Source: Natronincola ferrireducens (GTDB lineage Bacteria; Bacillota; Clostridia; Peptostreptococcales; Natronincolaceae). From it: a stretch of DNA of 64,000 bases. The notes beneath the pieces were generated by a model, which saw nothing but the letters and a program-made list of their open reading frames with translations, was not told the DNA's origin and did not search any database. The stretch is taken from positions 682,001-746,000 of the forward strand of contig NZ_FNFP01000001.1 in NCBI RefSeq assembly GCF_900100845.1, written 5' to 3'. Of the stretch, positions 34,301-40,544 are shown in pieces (the stretch's first letter is position 1; every line of letters begins with the position of its first letter). The translations under genes were made by a program, and so were the position numbers.

Positions 34301-34746
34301 GGAGACAGAAAGGAAGAACTGCTGAAGAAGTAATCAGAAGTTACTTTCTCCATGATTTTTACAAGGATCATGTGAAAACCTATAAGAAGAGACCAATTTA
34401 TTGGTTATTTACCTCAGGAAAAGAAAAGGCCTTTAACTGTCTAATCTATATCCATCGATATGATAAACAAATTTTTAAAAAGTTAAGAGAAGATTATCTC
34501 CCTAGATTACACAAAAATTTAAAAGCTCAAAAAATTGTTTTAACGGCAGTAGTTAATCAAAGTGGAACAGTTAAGAATAATTCCTCTGTAAAAAAGGAAT
34601 TTAAAAGACTTAAAAAAGAAATAGAAGAGTTAAAAATTTATGATGAAATGTTACACCCTATGGTACAAGAGGAGATAGAGGTTGATTTAGATGATGGGGT
34701 GACAGTGAATTATGGAAAGTTTAATAATCTCCTGAAAAACCTATAA
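31375..34746 (+). CDS. pglX: BREX-type adenine-specific DNA methyltransferase PglX (solitary)
   Basis: A 1123-aa protein matching the PglX family, the N6-adenine methyltransferase of BREX phage-defence systems. The SAM-binding motif is FDPAMGSGHILVYMFD (about 265-280), NNLYGLDIDDRAYELACF follows, and the catalytic motif NPPY is at about 450. The C-terminal third has typical PglX segments such as SVGCMLGRYSLDEEGLVYAG and KRPIYWLFTSGKEKAF. No PglZ, BrxA, BrxB, BrxC or BrxL lies nearby: arginine genes precede it and small unknown genes follow. It may be an orphan modification or regulatory methylase, or part of a scattered system. It has GGAGGA before its ATG and a hairpin terminator after it. 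Confidence 0.85.
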   Translation: MNKTLLKNLVLQGRRELRHKIKRRAMDLGITEENIHGKPRIHLTVREEVERNKLLAKMLAKGFLEVIEEATYTWFKVLIILRFMEANDYYPIHIKSLAYPIGSNIEKEHILRQWNKLNEIAPWIFQAIQEDDLLLFPTNLLKEGSFLGELTNKHLISQEDWQEVEIIGWLYQYYITEENERISKGKGRYEKEEISFATQLFTPKWMVQYMIENSLGRYWVESHPKDKELIEGWKYYVENPGLQKDFQEKLIIDINESSRIEEIKCFDPAMGSGHILVYMFDVLFQIYKRYGYKHKEIPRLIIENNLYGLDIDDRAYELACFSIVMKAMAYDRDFLESIKKEGLKLHLAAIEETNDLEEGDIAYVAGGCRGENYKKTKKFIGQFYDGKLYGSLIEVKEFDREFFENRLKDIKNNSPQNSSEKILKKKMIKVLSSLIMQAEIMGKSYEILVTNPPYISNKYFPPKLSNFIINNYHEVKDDLFSAFIVYSFSRVKPHGHLAFMTPFVWMFIGSYEKLREMIIKKKQITSLVQLEYSGFDGATVPICVFTLRNQYINLPGEYIRLSEFRGVENQSIKTREAIINPEVDYRYTIYAKKFLKINKIPIAYWLSEKLSNIFLMEKPISSYGRTCKGIDTGNNSLFLKLWFEIEFQKLGVGFKNYKQAMESSFDYYPYNKGGAYRKWYGNHEYVLWWKKDGKDLKKYPKANLRNKEYYRRDGLTWSTVTSSSFSMREFGYGFYFDNGGSCLFIENKRYYLALLNSKIFKSIQKLSPTLNFQPGDIGRVPVIFSESRKDKIIDLTGECIAIAKKDWDSLEISWDFKQDPILAHKEKATTIEEAFDNWKIFSEAQFNKLKKKEEEINRLFIEIYGLGEELTPEVNEEDITIRRADGKRDIKAFISYSVGCMLGRYSLDEEGLVYAGGEFDIKRYNKFRPVEDNILPILSNKHLGDDIVSRFIEFIKVTFGEDTLQENIEYIAVVLGRQKGRTAEEVIRSYFLHDFYKDHVKTYKKRPIYWLFTSGKEKAFNCLIYIHRYDKQIFKKLREDYLPRLHKNLKAQKIVLTAVVNQSGTVKNNSSVKKEFKRLKKEIEELKIYDEMLHPMVQEEIEVDLDDGVTVNYGKFNNLLKNL

Positions 34747-34781
34747 TTTTGAAAAAACAAATGTGTTGTATCTATTGCAAT

Positions 34782-34809
34782 AAAAGGTACAGCACCTTTT
34801 GTTGTTTTT
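34782..34809 (+). terminator. terminator after pglX
   Basis: AAAAGGT, loop ACAGC, ACCTTTT, then GTTGTTTTT. It suggests that pglX and the small-protein cluster are transcribed separately. Confidence 0.65.
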
Positions 34810-34935
34810 AGAGTTTGTTTCAATAAGTAGTATGATAAAAGACAAGAAATTAATTTTTAACAAAGCAAGTAGCACCAAATAAATAACCCTTCATATAGTG
34901 TATTAGAAAAAGGACATGAAAGGGGGTGAAAAATC

Positions 34936-35091
34936 ATGGCAGATCGTATCTATGCTTCTGTAGTAAATCAAAAAACTGTATCTCAAGTACAGCTACAGGT
35001 ACTAACATTGATAGCTGCTCAAGTTACTAACCTTATTGAAGCACAAATTGGCTTTACAATTCAGTCTGACGATGATGTTTTTGATATTTAA
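34936..35091 (+). CDS. 51-aa small protein, copy A of a tandem pair
   Basis: A 51-aa protein beginning MADRIYASVVNQKTVSQVQL and ending in an acidic tail (QSDDDVFDI). The middle is a likely amphipathic helix rich in Gln, Val, Leu and Ala. The ribosome site AAAGGGGGTGA is strong and well spaced. The next gene encodes almost the same protein: 49 of 51 residues agree, and 6 of 8 differing codons are synonymous, so the peptide is under selection and real despite its size. I do not recognise the family. It opens the small-protein cluster at 34.9-37.9 kb. It has no signal peptide, cysteine or obvious leader cleavage motif. Confidence 0.8.
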   Translation: MADRIYASVVNQKTVSQVQLQVLTLIAAQVTNLIEAQIGFTIQSDDDVFDI

Positions 35092-35134
35092 TGGATTAGG
35101 AAGGTAAAAAAATATTAAGTGGGGAGGATGTACA

Positions 35135-35290
35135 ATGGCAGATCGTATCTATGCTTCTGTGGTAAATCAAAAAACTGTATCTCAAGTACAGCTACAGGTA
35201 CTAACATTGATAGCCGCTCAAGTTACTAACCTTATTGAAGCACAAATTGGTTTTGTAATTCAATCTGATGATGACGTTTTTGATCTTTAA
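35135..35290 (+). CDS. 51-aa small protein, copy B of a tandem pair
   Basis: The second copy of the 51-aa gene, 43 nt after the first, with GGGGAGGATG as ribosome site. It differs from copy A only at residues 41 (Thr to Val) and 51 (Ile to Leu); nine nucleotides differ in all. The stop codons and acidic C-termini correspond. Keeping two nearly equal copies suggests that the protein is needed in quantity, as for a structural or self-assembling subunit, or that the two form a hetero-oligomer; both ideas are inference. A third, unrelated small gene follows 41 nt later, and the first terminator lies at 35570. Confidence 0.8.
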   Translation: MADRIYASVVNQKTVSQVQLQVLTLIAAQVTNLIEAQIGFVIQSDDDVFDL

Positions 35291-35331
35291 GGGACAACAG
35301 AACTACAGGGGTAGAAGGGGGGGATTATAAA

Positions 35332-35550
35332 TTGAAAATTGGATTTAACAAAGAAGGATTGACATTTAACGCTAAAAAATTTCATCCATTAAACATGGGC
35401 ATTAAGGGATATAAAATAGAGTCCAATGAAAACATTAACACTGTTGATGCTACTGAAATATTGGAGGAATTGACTTTAGTCAAAGGAAAACGAGCTAGTA
35501 AATTAGAAAAAATGAAGGGGTTAAGAGGGGTATTAAATAAGATAAATTAA
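35332..35550 (+). CDS. 72-aa small basic protein, unknown
   Basis: A 72-aa protein starting at TTG 35332 after a G-rich ribosome site (GAAGGGGGGGA). The N-terminal half reads KIGFNKEGLTFNAKKFHPLN and KGYKIESNEN and is probably beta; the C-terminal half is a lysine- and arginine-rich helix ending LRGVLNKIN. I do not recognise it. It is the third gene of the first transcription unit of the small-protein cluster and is followed at once by a strong terminator. Confidence 0.65.
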   Translation: MKIGFNKEGLTFNAKKFHPLNMGIKGYKIESNENINTVDATEILEELTLVKGKRASKLEKMKGLRGVLNKIN

Positions 35551-35569
35551 TAGGCTAAAAATAATTATT

Positions 35570-35610
35570 AAAATGACAATGCAAATAGGAGCTGCATTGT
35601 CATTTTCTTT
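35570..35610 (+). terminator. terminator inside the small-protein cluster
   Basis: AAAATGACAATGCA pairs with TGCATTGTCATTTT across 9 nt. It splits the cluster into a first unit of three genes and a second unit of six. Confidence 0.85.
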
Positions 35611-35755
35611 TATAAAACAAATAACCTATTAAGTAGAAGTATGACATGCTTTGCAGTCCATGAACATTTATTTTCTTTAATACATAATATATTGTATGCA
35701 AATGACTAATGTATTACAAAATAATCTACTGCATTATATAAAGGAGGTATTATTT

Positions 35756-35926
35756 ATGACTAAGAAAACTGCAAAAGATTTGACCAAAATAAAAGGCACA
35801 GAGGATGTTCAAATGAGTGCTAAAATTACCAATCAAATCAATACAAATCAGCAATGTAACATGGTGCTTTCCGCCTATTGTGTTACAACCCAAAGCTGTT
35901 CTACCGTCAATATTAATTTTGGATAA
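35756..35926 (+). CDS. 56-aa Asn/Gln/Thr/Cys-rich small protein
   Basis: A 56-aa protein starting at ATG 35756 with a perfect AAGGAGG ribosome site. After a lysine-rich lead (MTKKTAKDLTKIKGTED) comes a polar segment containing SAKITNQINTNQQCNMVLSA, then YCVTTQSCSTVNINFG, with three cysteines. The Asn-Gln pattern and the S-x-x-L-x-A/C strand resemble parts of the proteins encoded at 36498 and 36805. No known family is recognised. It heads the second transcription unit of the cluster. Such composition is seen in self-assembling surface or spore proteins, but that is only a compositional hint. Confidence 0.7.
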   Translation: MTKKTAKDLTKIKGTEDVQMSAKITNQINTNQQCNMVLSAYCVTTQSCSTVNINFG

Positions 35927-35940
35927 TAGGGAGGAAGAAA

Positions 35941-36249
35941 ATGAGCATAGATAAAAATCAAACCAATGGATGGATAAAAATTAAAACCAAGAAAAATCAT
36001 AAAAATTCACCTTCAGAACTTCAGATTGATATGGATGGAACAGTATATATAGATGGAGAGTTATATAATGAAGCTACCTGCAAATACAAAAATTTAAGTG
36101 TGGATGTGGAAAACCATAATCGATTAAGTACTGGTGAAGAAACAGAAAAAATTATTGAAGCTAGTAAAAAAAGAAAACGAGGCGAGTCGATTGTTATAAA
36201 GGATGTTGAAGGACCCGATAGAAGGGAGAGTACAACAGTTAAATTTTAA
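35941..36249 (+). CDS. 102-aa small hydrophilic protein, unknown
   Basis: A 102-aa hydrophilic protein. The central segment SELQIDMDGTVYIDGELYNE looks like a beta-hairpin of pattern D-x-x-G-x-V-x-I-D-G, which recurs in two other proteins of this cluster (DKTGELTINGLD and DEKGTVKINNES). The C-terminus is basic and ends TTVKF. AGGGAGGAAG lies before the ATG, 14 nt after the previous stop. I do not recognise a family. Its shared hairpin suggests it works with, or evolved from, the neighbours at 36498 and 36805. Confidence 0.68.
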   Translation: MSIDKNQTNGWIKIKTKKNHKNSPSELQIDMDGTVYIDGELYNEATCKYKNLSVDVENHNRLSTGEETEKIIEASKKRKRGESIVIKDVEGPDRRESTTVKF

Positions 36250-36270
36250 ACAAGTAATGGAGGTGGAGGA

Positions 36271-36492
36271 ATGGGAGAGGGAGAGAAGGTAAAGGCAACA
36301 AAAAATAGAGAATATAATAAATTTATAAAAGTTACTTCCTTAAAGGATGCTGAATTTATAATAAACTGTAAAAAATATGGAGATCCAATGGAACTACTAG
36401 AAAAACTATATTGTATACGGAATCAGCAGAATTTAACTAATGAAGAAAAAAACAAAAAAGTTCAAATTATTATGAAAGAATATATGGAGTGA
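36271..36492 (+). CDS. 73-aa small protein, unknown
   Basis: A 73-aa mainly helical, lysine-rich protein (KNREYNKFIKVTSLKDAEFI, CKKYGDPMELLEKLYCIRNQ, ending IIMKEYME). It starts at ATG 36271 after GGAGGTGGAGG. Its last codons contain the ribosome site of the next gene, so translation is coupled. The helix-turn LxDAEFIINCKKYGDPMELL shows no known domain that I recognise. No transmembrane segment is seen. Confidence 0.62.
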   Translation: MGEGEKVKATKNREYNKFIKVTSLKDAEFIINCKKYGDPMELLEKLYCIRNQQNLTNEEKNKKVQIIMKEYME

Positions 36493-36497
36493 TTGCT

Positions 36498-36767
36498 TTG
36501 GAAAATATTAAATCTTCAATGGCGCTTAATCTTTCTAATCAAGCTAATGTTAATAAATCAAGCAAATCCAATTTATGTCAGTTCAATTATTTTGTCATCC
36601 TTGGCCTTGAGTATTTAGATGATACTAGAGAAGGAGAAGATATACCAATCGTTATAGATATTGACAAAACAGGAGAATTAACCATAAATGGCTTAGATGA
36701 AGACTTGGTAAAGGATAACAATATCTTTATTTGTTCGGATAAAAAGGTGACAGATAGTAACAGCTAA
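36498..36767 (+). CDS. 89-aa small protein with Asn-rich repeat and beta-hairpin motif
   Basis: An 89-aa protein. I place the start at TTG 36498, because GGAGTGATT just before it is the ribosome site; GTG 36489 is possible but overlaps that site. The N-terminal part MALNLSNQANVNKSSKSN with CQFNYFVILGLEYL resembles the protein at 36805 (FLINASNQGNLTNTYNASS, then LQMNAVFVMVSPYY). The second half carries IDKTGELTINGLDED. These two genes are therefore probably diverged paralogs. The family is not known to me. No signal peptide is seen. Confidence 0.65.
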   Translation: MENIKSSMALNLSNQANVNKSSKSNLCQFNYFVILGLEYLDDTREGEDIPIVIDIDKTGELTINGLDEDLVKDNNIFICSDKKVTDSNS

Positions 36768-36804
36768 TAGAAAACTGTAATACTACAGAGGGAGGGAAAA
36801 TTAG

Positions 36805-37146
36805 TTGGGAGAAAACATCGAAAGTAATAAAATAAATGAAGAAGACATTAGTAAAGAAAAAGTAGTAGAAGAGGTTATGGAGGAGGAGAATAATGGTTCC
36901 TATACTTTCTTGATAAATGCCTCAAATCAAGGAAATTTAACTAACACCTATAATGCATCATCTTTGCAGATGAATGCTGTTTTTGTAATGGTGTCTCCTT
37001 ATTATATAGAAAAATTTAATTTAGAGGGTTTAGATCTAAATATAAGTGTAGATGAAAAAGGTACTGTTAAAATTAATAACGAATCCTTTAAATCTTTAGA
37101 AATAAAGCCAGGGGTTAGGATATTTGGCATCTCAAAGGAAAATTAG
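36805..37146 (+). CDS. 113-aa small protein, paralog of the 36498 product
   Basis: A 113-aa protein starting at TTG 36805 after GAGGGAGGGA. About 30 acidic residues come first (EEDISKEKVVEEVMEEENN), followed by the Asn-rich block SYTFLINASNQGNLTNTYNA, the strand MNAVFVMVSPYYIEKF, and the hairpin ISVDEKGTVKINNESF. Order and spacing match the 36498 product, and the added acidic lead distinguishes it. Possibly both are subunits of one assembly; that is inference. I see no catalytic motif, membrane segment or signal peptide. Confidence 0.65.
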   Translation: MGENIESNKINEEDISKEKVVEEVMEEENNGSYTFLINASNQGNLTNTYNASSLQMNAVFVMVSPYYIEKFNLEGLDLNISVDEKGTVKINNESFKSLEIKPGVRIFGISKEN

Positions 37147-37158
37147 GCGGTGATATAT

Positions 37159-37509
37159 ATGAAGTGTAAACAATGCAATGAAACTGAGGTTATAAAAATC
37201 AACAAGCTGGAGCATGTTAAATACCAATGTCAGCAAGGGCATATGTGGACTGAAGAATATGTAGATAATGGAGGAATTCATACAAGACCTAAATCCTATA
37301 ATTTGAGAATAGAAGATATTTTATTTCCTAAAGAAAAAAAATTATATCAAAAAGTTGCAGATGAAATAGAGAAAAATGAAGATTTTTTTGCTGCTGCTAA
37401 TGCCAAGGAGATTATGAATTATATGGTGAAAAAGTGCGGATTTAGCAAAGAAGAGATTTATAAACTATTTAAGAAAATAACACAATTTAATAATAAAGTA
37501 AAGGATTAA
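37159..37509 (+). CDS. 116-aa zinc-ribbon protein, unknown
   Basis: A 116-aa protein with an N-terminal zinc ribbon: CKQC at residues 3-6 and YQCQQGHMW about 18 residues later supply Cys and His ligands. The rest is helical (EKKLYQKVADEIEKNEDFF, then ANAKEIMNYMVKKCGFSKEE) and could be a small DNA- or protein-binding domain. ATG 37159 has AGGCGGTG at good distance; GTG 37150 is the alternative. It is the only gene of the cluster that looks regulatory or adapter-like. No known family is recognised. Confidence 0.62.
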   Translation: MKCKQCNETEVIKINKLEHVKYQCQQGHMWTEEYVDNGGIHTRPKSYNLRIEDILFPKEKKLYQKVADEIEKNEDFFAAANAKEIMNYMVKKCGFSKEEIYKLFKKITQFNNKVKD

Positions 37510-37541
37510 TAATAACATAGGATTTGAGGGAGGTATCGACT

Positions 37542-37916
37542 ATGGGAAACAATTCATCACAAAATCAAACCTTTGGGAAGTATTCACCACGGGAGCTTAT
37601 AGAACAGAAGCGGTGGGAAATATATGAAAAAGACAAAACCGTAATTAGAAAATTTCAAAAATCTTCTAATGCTGAAGAGAGTTTAAAAGCTAGTAATGAA
37701 TTATTGAAGGAACAACAAGAGATAACAATGAAAGATACAAGGGAAGGAACTCATATACAACAGGATGATTCTCAAGACATTGCAGTAGAAGAAGAAATAA
37801 AAAACAATAGCAGCAACGAAGATGCTTGCAAACCAGAAGATTTAATCCAAAGGGATAATGCTTTGGAAGTAATTGAAAAGCTTTATGAAATCTATAAAAA
37901 AAGAAAAAAAGAGTAA
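37542..37916 (+). CDS. 124-aa charged protein, last gene of the small-protein cluster
   Basis: A 124-aa very hydrophilic protein. A basic helical start (YSPRELIEQKRWEIYEKDKT) is followed by a Gln/Asp/Glu-rich middle that is probably disordered and by a C-terminal helix (ALEVIEKLYEIYKKRKKE). ATG 37542 lies 8 nt after GAGGGAGG. A TTG at 37524 is in frame but overlaps that site. It might be a linker or scaffold; no family is recognised. A terminator follows directly at 37926. Confidence 0.6.
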   Translation: MGNNSSQNQTFGKYSPRELIEQKRWEIYEKDKTVIRKFQKSSNAEESLKASNELLKEQQEITMKDTREGTHIQQDDSQDIAVEEEIKNNSSNEDACKPEDLIQRDNALEVIEKLYEIYKKRKKE

Positions 37917-37925
37917 TAAAAAGGC

Positions 37926-37959
37926 AAAAAAATTCCTGTATACCAACGGGAATTTTTTT
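37926..37959 (+). terminator. terminator of the small-protein cluster
   Basis: AAAAAAATTCC, 11-nt loop, GGGAATTTTTTT. Complementary A and T runs make it a good terminator. Confidence 0.8.
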
Positions 37960-38137
37960 GAGGAAAGATAATTAACCTATCTTGAAGTAAGAGAGGATAA
38001 ATGATTATAATATAGGTGAAATAGGTTTTACAAAGGAAACATCTAAAAAAGAAAAAATTACTAAATTTATGTTCATCAAGAGATACTATCTCTAAGAAGA
38101 ATATAGACTGCAGAAGAAATTAGAAAGGAAAAATGCT

Positions 38138-39061
38138 ATGAAGGATAATCAATATATGCTGGAAAATTACAAGATTATTGGTAATAAGTTTAAAGAGGAA
38201 GATCAACTGGAAAAAGCCCTTCATTTTTATAATAAAGCATATGACTGCAAGGGGGGGAACAAAGATATAGAATTGCTATTAAATATGGGACTTTTATATG
38301 ATGAGTTAGGACAGTTTGACTTAGCAAAAATTAAATATGAAGAGGTATTACATATTGATGCCAAAGAAGCTAGGGCATATTACAGTATGGCAGTGGCCTA
38401 CGACAATGAAAAAAATTATATAGAAGCTATTAAGTATTATAAGAAAGCAATTGAAATAGATCCATATTATGATAGGGCTTATTTTTTTCTTGCTAATGCC
38501 TATGATGAGATAGGTGAGAAGGAAAAAGCTATTCAATATTATAACAAGGTTATTGAAATGATTTCAGATGACTTTTGGGCCTATGTCAATCTTGGATCTA
38601 TTTATGAAGAAACCAATCAAGATGACTTGGCATTGCAAATGATGGAACAAGCCTTAATACTAGACCCACAACATTATAAAGCACTATTTAATATGGGGGT
38701 AATTTTAAAAAAACTAGGAAAAAAACATGAGGCCATCAATTATTATCGTTTATCTATTGAAGAAAACCCCTATTTTCCCTACAGCTATTTTAATCTAGCC
38801 ATCATTTATAAAGAAAATGGAGATTATACAAAGGGAATCGAAGCTCTTACTGAAGCCATCAATTATAATAAAGATGTTGCAGTTCTTTATTATAATAGAG
38901 CTTGTTTGTATAGCCTGTTGGAACATTCTGAAGGGGCCATGAAGGATTTGATTAAAGCAACGGAAATAGATAATAATTTAATTCAATATATGAAAGAAGA
39001 TGAAGAACTAAATTTTCTAAGGGATTTTGAGGCATACAAGGCTGTGTTTGGAGAAGCCTAA
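38138..39061 (+). CDS. Tetratricopeptide repeat protein
   Basis: A 307-aa protein made almost entirely of TPR units, about eight in number. Clear repeats are LEKALHFYNKAYD, FDLAKIKYEEVLHIDAKEAR, YIEAIKYYKKAIEIDPYYDR, KEKAIQYYNKVIEM, DLALQMMEQALILDPQHYKA and HEAINYYRLSIEENPYFP. It is cytoplasmic with no signal or membrane segment and should act as a protein-binding scaffold. The partner is unknown. It is 220 nt downstream of the small-protein cluster behind a terminator, so a link to it is possible but not shown. AAAGGAAAAA is the ribosome site. Confidence 0.88.
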   Translation: MKDNQYMLENYKIIGNKFKEEDQLEKALHFYNKAYDCKGGNKDIELLLNMGLLYDELGQFDLAKIKYEEVLHIDAKEARAYYSMAVAYDNEKNYIEAIKYYKKAIEIDPYYDRAYFFLANAYDEIGEKEKAIQYYNKVIEMISDDFWAYVNLGSIYEETNQDDLALQMMEQALILDPQHYKALFNMGVILKKLGKKHEAINYYRLSIEENPYFPYSYFNLAIIYKENGDYTKGIEALTEAINYNKDVAVLYYNRACLYSLLEHSEGAMKDLIKATEIDNNLIQYMKEDEELNFLRDFEAYKAVFGEA

Positions 39062-39218
39062 GGATATTTTAATTGCTTTATATCCTCTTAGATATTTTAT
39101 AGACAAACAAAGATTTACAAGAAAATTATTAAGAATATTAAAATAATAATATAACAATAACATAAAATAAAGTATAGAAAAAACAATTTAGTCCAGAAAT
39201 AACTGGGGGGTTATTGTT

Positions 39219-39701
39219 ATGAAAAGTATCACCTATGGAGAGATAAGCTTTGAGCAGGTTTGTGAAAAGATTAAGGAGTATACTATCAAGGATTTAGAAT
39301 CAGATTATGTTATTTCTGTAGGGACAGACTCACAAAATATAGATGGCTATACCAAAATGGTTTCAGTTATTGCTATTGTCCGAAGAACAAAAGGGGGTAT
39401 TTTCTTTTATGATATAAAAAGAGTAAAAAAAATAAAAAACCTACGACAAAAAATCTTTAAAGAAACCCAATATAGTATTGATTTAGCATCAAAGGTTATG
39501 GAGTTTCTTGATGAAAATCGTATATATGCTGCCCTAGAGGTTCACGTAGATATTGGAATTAATGGTCACACAAAAAAGTTGATCAGGGAAATTGTAGGTT
39601 GGGTCATAGGTTCAGGATTTAAATGCTGTATGAAACCTGACTCCTATACCTCCAGTGGTATTGCCGATAGGATTTCCAAAAAGGGAAGTAAGGTATGTTG
39701 A
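39219..39701 (+). CDS. YkuK-like RNase H-fold protein (DUF458)
   Basis: A 160-aa protein of the YkuK/DUF458 family. The first strand carries an acidic residue in YVISVGTDSQNIDGYTKMVS, as in RNase H folds, and further acidic positions are in LEVHVDIGINGHTKKLIREI and MKPDSYTSSGIADRIS. The family is common in Firmicutes, often near stress or sporulation genes, and a nuclease activity is assumed but not proven. ATG 39219 follows CTGGGGGG. It is monocistronic, and I see no oddity in length. Confidence 0.8.
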   Translation: MKSITYGEISFEQVCEKIKEYTIKDLESDYVISVGTDSQNIDGYTKMVSVIAIVRRTKGGIFFYDIKRVKKIKNLRQKIFKETQYSIDLASKVMEFLDENRIYAALEVHVDIGINGHTKKLIREIVGWVIGSGFKCCMKPDSYTSSGIADRISKKGSKVC

Positions 39702-39870
39702 CATGCTATATTTTTTTTCAGAGTGGGAAAAATATCTTTTATAAATCAAGCAATGTTTCCAAAAAATTTCAAGAGAAACAAAGGAAGAACTAGAAATCCC
39801 ATAGCCACTATAGTAATATAGTAAAGTAGGTAATTTAAAATATAAATAATGTATAAGGAGGAAAATACAT

Positions 39871-40389
39871 ATGAAAAATCCAATCGTTACCTTTGTGATG
39901 GAGGATGGCAGTGAAATGAAGGCAGAGCTTTATCCAGAGATTGCTCCCAACACAGTGAATAATTTCATTTCTCTAGTTAAGAAAGGGTTTTATAATGGTG
40001 TAATTTTTCATCGGGTTATCCCTGGATTTATGATTCAAGGAGGAGACCCACAGGGAGTAGGTACTGGTGGTCCAGGATATTCCATTAAAGGAGAGTTTTC
40101 AGGAAATGGATTCAAAAACTCCTTAAAGCATACAAAGGGTGTGCTTTCTATGGCTAGATCTATGAGCCCTGATTCAGCTGGTTCCCAATTCTTTGTTATG
40201 GTGGAAAATGCCCCCCATCTAGACGGGCAGTATGCTGCTTTTGGTAAAGTGATAGAGGGTGTAGATACCGCTGAAAAAATTGTAGCAGTTAAAAGAAATG
40301 CTAACGATAAGCCCCTGGAAGATCAAAGAATGAAGGAAGTTACTGTTGAAACCTTTGGAGAGGAATATCCAGAGCCAGAAAAACTATAA
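39871..40389 (+). CDS. Cyclophilin-type peptidyl-prolyl cis-trans isomerase
   Basis: A 172-aa cyclophilin that assists folding by rotating proline peptide bonds. The active-site Arg and Phe are in VIFHRVIPGFMIQGGDP, followed by GPGYSIKGEF, LSMARSMSPDSAGSQFFVMV and the typical YAAFGKVIEG. There is no signal peptide, so it is cytoplasmic. The length fits single-domain bacterial cyclophilins. AAGGAGGA precedes the ATG and a terminator follows. Confidence 0.93.
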   Translation: MKNPIVTFVMEDGSEMKAELYPEIAPNTVNNFISLVKKGFYNGVIFHRVIPGFMIQGGDPQGVGTGGPGYSIKGEFSGNGFKNSLKHTKGVLSMARSMSPDSAGSQFFVMVENAPHLDGQYAAFGKVIEGVDTAEKIVAVKRNANDKPLEDQRMKEVTVETFGEEYPEPEKL

Positions 40390-40392
40390 TAC

Positions 40393-40428
40393 AAAACCTC
40401 TTACCTAGTGTGAGGGGTTTTTGTTTTT
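40393..40428 (+). terminator. terminator
   Basis: AAACCTCTTAC and GTGAGGGGTTT form an 11-bp stem with two G-T pairs, then TTGTTTTTG. It follows the cyclophilin gene. Confidence 0.78.
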
Positions 40429-40544
40429 GTTCAAAATTTTTAAAATTGAAACTTGTTATTATAATTTATAAATGTTAAGATAATAATTGAAGTATATGTT
40501 AAATTTTTTAAAAAATAAGAACATAGTTGACTTAAGGGGAAGGA

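Noticed and set aside
34936-35290. Tandem 51-aa genes as bacteriocin precursors or RiPP leaders.
   Set aside because: No double-glycine leader, cysteine-rich core, maturation enzyme, protease or exporter is present nearby.
34936-37916. Small-protein cluster as gas-vesicle, R-body or bacterial microcompartment genes.
   Set aside because: None of the hallmark sequences (GvpA, RebB, BMC domain) is recognisable.
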